7,091 bases of DNA from CAZITB01 sp964542055 (lineage in GTDB: Bacteria; Planctomycetota; Phycisphaerae; Sedimentisphaerales; CAMDDF01): assembly GCA_964542055.1 (NCBI GenBank), contig CAZITB010000129.1:1-7091 (forward strand). The letters are read 5' to 3'. Shown in pieces: positions 1-5,255 of this stretch. The stretch's first letter is position 1; the number at the start of each line of letters is the position of its first letter. Below the pieces are notes generated by a model. It did not search any database. It had not been told where the DNA came from and worked only from the letters and a program-made list of their open reading frames with translations. A program made the translations under genes and the position numbers.

Positions 1-1547
1 AACCACTGCTGATTTGGTCTATCAACAATAGGAAAAAAGTTTTACTTTTAGTGGCTGTTATTTTTATTTTGAGTCTCTTTATGGTGCCATTTCTGGGTAC
101 AGAATTCATCCCCACATTAGAAGAAGGTTCTATACTTGTTGGTGTGACTATGGCACCGTCAACGTCTCTGGAGAAAGGGGTAGAAATCGTACAATCACTT
201 GAGAAGAAAATCGTTGGATTTCAAGAGGTTGAAGAAGTTGTTTCCCGAATAGGTCGTCCAGAGGCTGGAAGCCACCCACATCCGGTAAACTATGCTGAAG
301 TTCATATTGAACTCAAAAAGCGTAATAGTTGGAAAAATTACAATAACAAAAAACAGCTTATTGACGCTCTAAATCAATCTTTGTCTTCGTATCCGGGGAT
401 TCAGTTGAATTTTACTCAACCAATTCAAAATGCATTTGATGAACTGCTTTCAGGTATAAAGGCACAAGTGGCTGTGAAGCTTTTTGGAGAAGATTTAGAT
501 ATATTGAGAAATAAAGCTAATGAAATAAAAAATACTATTGATAATATCCCTGGCCTGGTTGATTTGGCTGTTGAACAGAGTTTTGGTCAACCACAGATTC
601 AAATAGCAGCAGACCGCCAGGCTTGCAGTCGGTATGATGTTGAAGTGAGTCAAATTCTGGAACTTGTTGAACTTGCTATTGGCGGTGAGGTAATCGACAA
701 TATTTATCTTAACACCCGTAGATTTGGTATTCATGTTCGATATCAGGAGCCTTACCGGTCGGACCCTGAGGTCATCAAAAACCTGTTAATTCATACCAAA
801 GAGGGGATGATACCTCTCAAAGAAGTTGCCCATATCAATGAAGTACTTGGCCCAATACAAATAAATCGTGAAGGTAATCAACGCCGGTGGGTTGTCCAGG
901 GTAATATAAGGGACAGGGACCTTGGTAGTGTTGTCAGTGACATCAAAGACCGAATTAGTAATAACATTGATTTACCATCAGGTTATTTCGTTGAGTACGG
1001 TGGGCAGTTTGAAAACCAACAAAGAGCTATGATGCGGCTTTCCATTATATTACCAGTTGTACTGGTTTTGATTTATTTGTTTTTGTATTTAACTTTCGGT
1101 TCATTGAAAGAGGCTTTTTTGATTATTATAAATGTCCCTCTTGCTTTAGTGGGAGGAATACTGGGCTTGTTTTTGATGAAAGAATATCTTTCAGTACCTG
1201 CTGCTATTGGCTTTATCGCTTTATTTGGCATAGCCGTTCAAAATGGAGTTGTTTTAGTTAGCAATATCAATCAATTAAGAAAACAGGGCTTGGAAACGAA
1301 AGAAGCTGTTTTAACTGGGGCATTACAACGATTACGTCCGGTTTTGATGACTGCTACCACAACAATTATAGGCTTACTGCCATTACTTATATCACAGGGA
1401 GTCGGCTCAGAAGTTCAAAGGCCATTGGCTTCTGTAGTAGTCTTTGGTTTAACATCTGCAACGATATTAACCTTATTTGTTATACCGGCATTTTATACTT
1501 GGTTTGCCATGAAGCTTGATATTGAAAATAATTTAACTGGAGAGTAA
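1..1547 (+). CDS. Heavy-metal-type RND efflux pump, inner-membrane subunit (CusA/CzcA family), C-terminal half
   Basis: Proton-driven inner-membrane subunit of a three-part export pump that works with a periplasmic adaptor and an outer-membrane channel. The frame is open to the left edge (first full codon at 3), so the true start lies upstream. About 514 residues are visible, against about 1,040 in the family. In order: a membrane segment (about nt 36-98), the sequence LGTEFIPTLEEGSI that opens the second periplasmic loop, the periplasmic porter region, then five membrane segments from about nt 1038 to 1500. Family signatures include FDELLSGIKAQ (nt 435-467), FGSLKEAFLIIINVPLALVG, GFIALFGIAVQNGVVL and LRPVLMTATTTIIGLLP. 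By remembered alignment to E. coli CusA, two of its copper-binding methionines are replaced (by Tyr in VNYAEV and by Glu in FDELLSG), so copper/silver specificity is not supported. The acidic residues of membrane helix 4 are outside the window, so the substrate is unassigned. Family assignment is firm. Confidence 0.95.
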   Translation, partial: PLLIWSINNRKKVLLLVAVIFILSLFMVPFLGTEFIPTLEEGSILVGVTMAPSTSLEKGVEIVQSLEKKIVGFQEVEEVVSRIGRPEAGSHPHPVNYAEVHIELKKRNSWKNYNNKKQLIDALNQSLSSYPGIQLNFTQPIQNAFDELLSGIKAQVAVKLFGEDLDILRNKANEIKNTIDNIPGLVDLAVEQSFGQPQIQIAADRQACSRYDVEVSQILELVELAIGGEVIDNIYLNTRRFGIHVRYQEPYRSDPEVIKNLLIHTKEGMIPLKEVAHINEVLGPIQINREGNQRRWVVQGNIRDRDLGSVVSDIKDRISNNIDLPSGYFVEYGGQFENQQRAMMRLSIILPVVLVLIYLFLYLTFGSLKEAFLIIINVPLALVGGILGLFLMKEYLSVPAAIGFIALFGIAVQNGVVLVSNINQLRKQGLETKEAVLTGALQRLRPVLMTATTTIIGLLPLLISQGVGSEVQRPLASVVVFGLTSATILTLFVIPAFYTWFAMKLDIENNLTGE

Positions 1548-1549
1548 AG

Positions 1550-1966
1550 ATGGATTATAAGATTGTATTACTGATTTCGATAGTTTGCTTAATGATAGCA
1601 GGGTGTTCAGGTAATCGAATTTCTTTAAATGATGAGCTTGTATCTGTTGAAACTGACGATAGTAAAATTGAAGTTTTGTGGACTGATGTCTATGAACAGG
1701 ACGGTCAAGCCTGGATTTATGGTGTATTGAAACAAAAAGCTATAAATACTGGTCTCATCAAGGCACATGTAGATGTTTGGGTCTTAGGTTCAGACGGCTC
1801 TGTTCAAAATAGAATAGCAACAGATGAACTGACTATACCTCGCAATCTCATTGGAAAAGGCCCGAATGTAAAGAGATTTAGAGTTAAACTTCCAGATAGA
1901 TTACCTGAAGATTATCAGATTAGTATGAATGTCCACAGCAGTTTGCAAATGTGTGAACTTTTGTAA
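1550..1966 (+). CDS. Small lipoprotein encoded directly after the RND pump gene
   Basis: A 138-residue predicted lipoprotein of unknown function. The N-terminus is a classic lipoprotein signal: Met-Asp-Tyr-Lys, a hydrophobic core (residues 5-15), then lipobox Ile-Ala-Gly-Cys with the lipidated cysteine at residue 19. Mature residue 2 is Ser, which would normally favour outer-membrane sorting in a Lol-type system. The remainder (about residues 35-135) alternates hydrophobic and polar residues, for example AHVDVWVLGSDGSV and RFRVKLPDRLPEDYQISM, which suggests a small beta-sandwich. The ATG lies 2 bases after the pump stop codon, and its ribosome-binding site GGAGAG (1539-1544) sits within the end of the pump gene, so translation is probably coupled. 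The coupling implies an accessory role for the pump, but that is inference from position only. I do not recognise a named family. Confidence 0.85.
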   Translation: MDYKIVLLISIVCLMIAGCSGNRISLNDELVSVETDDSKIEVLWTDVYEQDGQAWIYGVLKQKAINTGLIKAHVDVWVLGSDGSVQNRIATDELTIPRNLIGKGPNVKRFRVKLPDRLPEDYQISMNVHSSLQMCELL

Positions 1967-2330
1967 GCTGTGGAACTGCTCACGAAAGAAGGATTCTTGG
2001 AATATGCAGGTTAGTGCCGAAATTGGTTGATTTATGAGTGTAGCATGTTCGGTCGGGTGTGCGCGTGTTCGTCGATTCTGGGGCATCCTCGTTGCTCTGG
2101 GAGTAGATTAGAGGGTGTATTTGTCTAGGCATAACCATCATTGTTTGGCAAGTTAAAGGCTGTTTCAATAAGTTCGGGTTGGGCTTGAAAGATTCCCTTT
2201 TCAAACTGACATACCTTTTAAATCATAAAAGAATAATTATTCAGCTACGTATGCACTACCTTTTGGGCTACTATGTTTTTTATAGCAAGTATGTAAAAAC
2301 CATCTTGGATTTGATAAAGTTGAAAAAAAC

Positions 2331-2361
2331 ATAAAAAATTTAAATTTTTTTTTAAAAATTT
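2331..2361. repeat. 31-base A/T-only tract containing an 18-bp perfect palindrome
   Basis: Every base from 2331 to 2361 is A or T. Positions 2333-2350 read AAAAAATTTAAATTTTTT, which equals its own reverse complement. The following A5T3 run adds further phased A/T tracts. Such DNA is usually curved and easily melted, and can serve as an upstream promoter element or bind nucleoid proteins. It is not a standard terminator because the stem has no G/C pairs. Its role is unknown. Confidence 0.6.
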
Positions 2362-2490
2362 CCAAATCGACATTTAATATATATAGTAGATACACCACTT
2401 TATTTTCTAATGAAGTTTCAAATTAAGTTATATGGGGAAGCTACGCAATCAGGTAGATAAACACTAAAAAGTAATGTTTTAAAGTTCATT

Positions 2491-2510
2491 GTTAATTAAC
2501 ATACCGGTAT
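2491..2510. promoter_or_regulatory. Two abutting 10-bp perfect palindromes, possible operator
   Basis: GTTAATTAAC (2491-2500) and ATACCGGTAT (2501-2510) are each exact palindromes and touch with no gap. They lie about 45-65 bp upstream of a candidate -10 element at 2556-2561. Back-to-back dyads are the sort of site bound by dimeric repressors or activators. No regulator gene lies nearby, so a regulatory role is inference; chance is possible, particularly for the A/T-rich first half. Confidence 0.3.
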
Positions 2511-2552
2511 CTGTAAGCATCTTATAAAATAGTACCATACAAAAGAGGATTC

Positions 2553-2561
2553 TGGTATAAT
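2553..2561 (+). promoter_or_regulatory. Candidate extended -10 promoter element
   Basis: TGGTATAAT matches the extended -10 consensus TGnTATAAT exactly. No good -35 hexamer lies 16-18 bp upstream, which is tolerated in extended -10 promoters. It would start transcription near 2568, giving a leader of about 200 bases before the ATG at 2768 that includes the remnant frame. The surroundings are A/T-rich, so chance matches are expected. Confidence 0.35.
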
Positions 2562-2609
2562 GGCTACTTCTATTAGGAGAAATATTGTATAGTAATCTTT
2601 ACTTTGTAA

Positions 2610-2747
2610 TCAACCGTATATGAAATTATTATCGGTATTGACTGGGACAGTGAAACATTTTATGGCGACTGGTGGCAGTCAAAAGATATGCTGAAATTCT
2701 TAAAGCAATTGGACTGCAATTTACCAATGCCCGATATTCAGGATTAA
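2610..2747 (+). pseudogene. Start-less 45-residue protein-like frame ending just before the membrane-anchored gene
   Basis: The frame beginning at 2610, directly after a TAA at 2607-2609, runs to a TAA at 2745-2747. It translates to STVYEIIIGIDWD, then SETFYGDWWQSKDM, then LKFLKQLDCNLPMPDIQD. The composition (Trp, Asp, amphipathic helix, Pro-rich end) looks like a genuine protein C-terminus rather than random A/T-rich DNA. There is no ATG before the one at 2688 and no ribosome-binding site, so it is probably the tail of a decayed gene. Upstream in the same frame, about 2517-2576 reads ASYKIVPYKRGFWYNGYFY before a TAG, so more of the ancestor may survive with stops. I cannot name the family. 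A long GTG-initiated version of the downstream gene would overlap this frame, which argues for the later start of that gene. Confidence 0.4.
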
Positions 2748-2767
2748 GCAATTTTAAGGTTAAAATT

Positions 2768-3301
2768 ATGAAAACCAAAAATATGATAATAGTTCTTTTG
2801 ATACTGGCTTTAGTGGCAAAAACTTTTTTTCTAATCGGAGAATTATACAAAGAAAAAACTTATAAACAGTACCAGAAACCAGATGTCTATATTATGGATT
2901 TGACAAAGAAAATTCATCAGTTGTATGATTGCATAGCTAAAAAGGACAGTCAATTAGGCTGGTATAATAGACATCTGAACAATATGGTTATGTTGGTTGA
3001 GCGAAAAGAACAATTGCCTGAAATTGAATGTAAAACAACTGCTGGGGATGTTCCTTCACGCAAAATTAAATTAGAGATGAATCTACCATTTTATGAATCA
3101 TATACTGTTGTTGATTATAATTCAGTTGAAAAAACAGAATCTGAATTTACTGTTGATATGCTAACTGCTTCTTTAAATATGAAGTTGAATAATTGGAAAT
3201 GGCAGGCTAACAATATGGATGATTTGATAAGTTGTTATGAAAAAAGAATTGAGCAGATAGGCAAATATTTCGAATTGGATAATGAAGAAGCATTTAAATG
3301 A
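2768..3301 (+). CDS. Membrane-anchored protein of unknown function
   Basis: A 177-residue protein. Start chosen at ATG 2768: AAGG (2756-2759) lies 8 bases upstream, and from this Met the protein opens with two lysines and a single hydrophobic helix (about residues 6-23, MIIVLLILALVAKTFFLI). That is a typical uncleaved signal anchor with no lipobox or clear cleavage site. The same frame is open back to a GTG at 2672, but those extra 32 residues would overlap a more protein-like frame and would bury the anchor. The rest (about 150 residues, probably periplasmic) is charged and helix-prone, with Trp/Tyr-rich stretches (LGWYNRHLNNM, LNNWKWQANNM) and three cysteines in DCIAKK, EIECKT and ISCYEK. 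There is no recognisable family or catalytic motif. It stands alone, with long gaps on both sides. Confidence 0.75.
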   Translation: MKTKNMIIVLLILALVAKTFFLIGELYKEKTYKQYQKPDVYIMDLTKKIHQLYDCIAKKDSQLGWYNRHLNNMVMLVERKEQLPEIECKTTAGDVPSRKIKLEMNLPFYESYTVVDYNSVEKTESEFTVDMLTASLNMKLNNWKWQANNMDDLISCYEKRIEQIGKYFELDNEEAFK

Positions 3302-3686
3302 GGTTTTAGCTTGGATGTAGCCTGTGTTGAGGTATTGTTTGGGGGAACTTATTCAAAAGTGGATTGGTAGGTGGGAAGGTGAGGATAACTGGGATTTGAT
3401 TCATTATTTTGGGCATTTCTGCTGGTAAGAAGAGGTAGTTCAAGTTCTTTTTTTGCAAAGACTTAGAGCTTCTGGTAGAAAAAAAGGGGCAATTTCGGAG
3501 CTATTTGGTTGTATTGTAAAAATAATTGGGTATTATTGTAGTTGTACTTCATTGACAGGCACTGATGTAGATATGCTCGTTTGCCTTTATGTGAGACGGG
3601 GTTTTTCGTAGAAGTTCTGGCGTTTATTAGCTGCTAAGTGAATCAAAGCGGTTTTTGCGGGTCATATTTGAAAGGAGAGAAAAAGC
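3302..3686 (+). other. Non-coding stretch, strongly G-rich and C-poor at its start
   Basis: No gene is supported on either strand. In 3301-3420 I count 40 G against 9 C on the + strand, unlike the flanking genes. Short open runs occur but are broken by stops, with no start or ribosome-binding site. A TTGACA hexamer at 3552-3557 has no well-spaced -10 partner. The last bases carry the ribosome-binding site AGGAGA (3673-3678) of the next gene. The stretch may be a leader or old gene debris; neither can be shown from sequence. Confidence 0.5.
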
Positions 3687-4112
3687 ATGTGGTATAAACT
3701 ATCATTTCTGATTTTGCTTGTTTTCGTTGGGGTTTCGGTAGCAGATAATATTAGCATCGAAAATGAATGGTATCATGTATGGGGAGGTGCAAGTGACCAC
3801 ATAAACGATGTTCGTGAGGATTATAATGAAATTGATATACTGGTTGTTAATGGTTCAGCTTCAACTCCAAATTCTTCGAGTTCTTCATTAGCTAGTTTTG
3901 ATACACTTTCTGTTGGTGCATCTTCAACATCTGACCGCAGTTATAGTAGTGCTAAATCTGAAAGTAAAATTAACTTTAAAGTTAATGAAAACTGTTATAT
4001 TTGTTTTACAATAGATGCAGGCATATGGGTCGGTGCTAGTATAAGATTAGATGATTTAAGTACAGGTAAACAAGTCTTCAGTATCGATGCTGGTAGGAAG
4101 ACGATACTTTAA
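3687..4112 (+). CDS. Exported protein, N-terminal part of a frameshifted gene
   Basis: A 141-residue product as read, but almost certainly the first part of one gene running to 5209. AGGAGA (3673-3678) lies 8 bases before the ATG. Residues 1-19 form a signal peptide (MWYKLSFLILLVFVGVSVA) with likely cleavage after Val-Ala, before Asp-Asn. The mature part is beta-rich, with a Ser-rich linker (SASTPNSSSSSLASF, about residues 56-70) and strands such as NCYICFTIDAGIWVGASIRL. Similar Ser-rich beta-sandwich N-domains occur in planctomycete secreted proteins (recalled, not searched). The last residues (RKTIL) are an artefact of the wrong frame: the protein resumes in the -1 frame as EDDTLTFLFPLRKSHRYHLY from 4097. 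As written, the fragment lacks its conserved module, dockerin-like loop and LamG domain and would probably be non-functional. Confidence 0.8.
   Translation: MWYKLSFLILLVFVGVSVADNISIENEWYHVWGGASDHINDVREDYNEIDILVVNGSASTPNSSSSSLASFDTLSVGASSTSDRSYSSAKSESKINFKVNENCYICFTIDAGIWVGASIRLDDLSTGKQVFSIDAGRKTIL
4092..4112 (+). other. Frameshift junction joining the two halves of the exported-protein gene
   Basis: The upstream frame reads GAT GCT GGT and then AGG AAG ACG ATA CTT TAA. The downstream frame opens immediately after TAG 4094-4096 with GAA GAC GAT ACT TTA. Inserting one base between AG (4095-4096) and GAA restores a continuous protein, Asp-Ala-Gly-(X)-Glu-Asp-Asp-Thr-Leu. There is no X-XXY-YYZ slippery heptamer or homopolymer here, so a real one-base deletion or an assembly error is likelier than programmed frameshifting. 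Confidence 0.75.
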
Positions 4113-5209
4113 CATTTTTATTTCCTTTAAGAAAAAGTCACCGCTATCACTTATATTCTTACATACAAACATCTGCAAATGAAGACGCCTGGTCAGGTTA
4201 CATAAATATAAGTTTCGAGAATCCTATATTGTTTATGTCTCCTGAAAATGGTTCAGTAAGTACAAATTCAGAAGGTGTTGAAAGTTTAAAAATTTTGTGG
4301 CAAAAAAAATGGATAGAAAAAATAGGTGATTACAGAAATTCAACATATTTTGATATATTTGATGAGTCTGGCAACATTATTAGAACAGATGTAATGATTG
4401 ATAATAATTTAATGACAGTGAGGTTTCATGAAAAACTTCTGAATGATAAATTTGAACTTAAAATGGATAGTAATTTTGAGTTTTTGGAAGGAATTGTTTT
4501 AGAACATCGAAAGAGAACGGACTTGAACAACGACAATCAAGTAGGCATGTTAGACTTCGCTGGCTTTGCATCAGATTGGCTTTGGACAAGTAGTCCTGAC
4601 GTTAATCTGGTTGGGTATTGGGAATTTCAGAACAACGCAAATGATTCATCAATTTACAGCAACGATGGTGTAAATTACGGCAGTGTTATAGATGGTGTGG
4701 CTTATTTCGATAACACTGATTATTTCGAAGTGTCTGATTCTAATTCACTTACTTTTAATAATCAGGTTAGCTTGTCGGTTTGGGTAAAGATTGATAATTT
4801 TGTTGAAGGATGGCCTAAGGTTATTATCAAACCATACTATACTACCTCAAATCCTTGGGAACTATTCTGTATTGATTTAGACCATCATGGAGATTGTCCA
4901 AGATTTGTAGTGACAGAGGGTGTTCCTAACGGCGTTATCGAGGTAGTAAAGGATGTGAATACAACATTGAATGCCGACCAATGGTATCATATAGCAGGGG
5001 TATATGACGGTCAGGAAGCCAGACTGTACGTAGATGGTCAATTGGTTGCTTCTGAGCAAGTGGGTATTACCTTTACAAACAATGATGTGCCGTTAAGTAT
5101 AGGAAGCAGATTGGGTACCAATTGCTTTAATGGTTACATAGATGAGGTTAAAATATTTAACCGAGGACTTACTGAACAAGAAATTGAATCCTTGTCAAGC
5201 TGTAGGTAA
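4097..5209 (+). CDS. C-terminal part of the frameshifted exported protein: conserved module, dockerin-like loop, LamG-like domain
   Basis: This frame is open from 4097. Possible internal starts (TTG 4229, ATG 4235) lack a good ribosome-binding site, and 4097-4228 reads as protein continuing the upstream half, so it is not an independent gene. In order: the end of the N-domain (SANEDAWSGYINISFENPI); a module of about 100 residues (4220-4519) with MSPENGSVST, GVESLKILW and DESGNIIRTDV; one calcium-binding loop of dockerin/EF-hand type, DLNNDNQVGMLD (4520-4555; ligand positions D1, N3, D5, D12) followed by FAGFASDWLW; then a LamG-like concanavalin-fold domain (about 4598-5200) with VGYWEF, LSVWVKIDNF, DQWYHIAGVYDGQEARLYVDG and GYIDEVKIFNRGLTEQEI. 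That fold usually binds carbohydrate or protein. There is no C-terminal membrane anchor or PEP-CTERM tail. It is probably extracellular or cell-surface, partner unknown. Confidence 0.8.
   Translation, partial: EDDTLTFLFPLRKSHRYHLYSYIQTSANEDAWSGYINISFENPILFMSPENGSVSTNSEGVESLKILWQKKWIEKIGDYRNSTYFDIFDESGNIIRTDVMIDNNLMTVRFHEKLLNDKFELKMDSNFEFLEGIVLEHRKRTDLNNDNQVGMLDFAGFASDWLWTSSPDVNLVGYWEFQNNANDSSIYSNDGVNYGSVIDGVAYFDNTDYFEVSDSNSLTFNNQVSLSVWVKIDNFVEGWPKVIIKPYYTTSNPWELFCIDLDHHGDCPRFVVTEGVPNGVIEVVKDVNTTLNADQWYHIAGVYDGQEARLYVDGQLVASEQVGITFTNNDVPLSIGSRLGTNCFNGYIDEVKIFNRGLTEQEIESLSSCR
4220..4519 (+). repeat. Shared pre-dockerin module, copy 1
   Basis: This roughly 100-codon segment is paralogous to 6729-7022. 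Shared residues include P-I-L-x-M-x-P-E-x-G-S-V, G-[VI]-E-S-L-K-I-L-W, D-E-S-G-N-x-I, L-M-x-[VI]-R-F-x-x-K-L-L, and H-R-[KR]-R just before the calcium loop. Copy 1 is slightly longer because of an insertion after LKILW. Similarity is visible at DNA level too, for example around the ATGTCTCCTGAAAATGGTTC motif. Confidence 0.8.
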
Positions 5210-5255
5210 AAAAATAATTACTTATTTATAAAAAAATAAAAGCCAGGAGGATAAA

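Larger units (their letters stand above)
1967..2609 (+). other. Non-coding stretch between the lipoprotein gene and the remnant frame
   Basis: No convincing gene on either strand. Two reverse-strand frames of 61 and 74 codons cover about 1901-2204, but they overlap each other, one overlaps the lipoprotein gene, neither has a credible ribosome-binding site, and their translations are low-complexity. Positions 2041-2100 are about 60% G+C (36 of 60 bases), well above the surroundings. After about 2210 the DNA becomes very A+T-rich. No obvious G+C-rich hairpin with a T-run follows the lipoprotein gene, so no intrinsic terminator is called. Smaller elements in this stretch are listed separately. 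Confidence 0.6.

Noticed and set aside
1901..2204. Two overlapping reverse-strand open frames (61 and 74 codons)
   Set aside because: They overlap each other and one overlaps the lipoprotein gene; there is no ribosome-binding site, and the composition is unlike a folded protein.
2672..2767. GTG start adding 32 residues to the membrane-anchored protein
   Set aside because: It has no ribosome-binding site, would bury the signal anchor and overlaps a more protein-like frame. ATG 2768 has AAGG at a proper distance.
3552..3577. TTGACA with TATGCT as a promoter for the exported-protein gene
   Set aside because: The spacing is only 14 bases and the -10 match is poor.
4092..4112. Programmed -1 ribosomal frameshifting
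   Set aside because: There is no slippery heptamer, no evident downstream stem-loop or pseudoknot and no internal Shine-Dalgarno stimulator at a suitable spacing.
4229..4237. TTG 4229 or ATG 4235 as an independent start of the LamG protein
   Set aside because: Protein-like sequence continues upstream to 4097 without a stop, there is no signal peptide at these starts and the nearby ribosome-binding site is weak.
5192..5218. TTGTCA with AATAAT as a promoter for the solenoid gene
   Set aside because: The 15-base spacing is short and the region is A/T-rich enough for chance matches. Co-transcription from upstream is equally likely.
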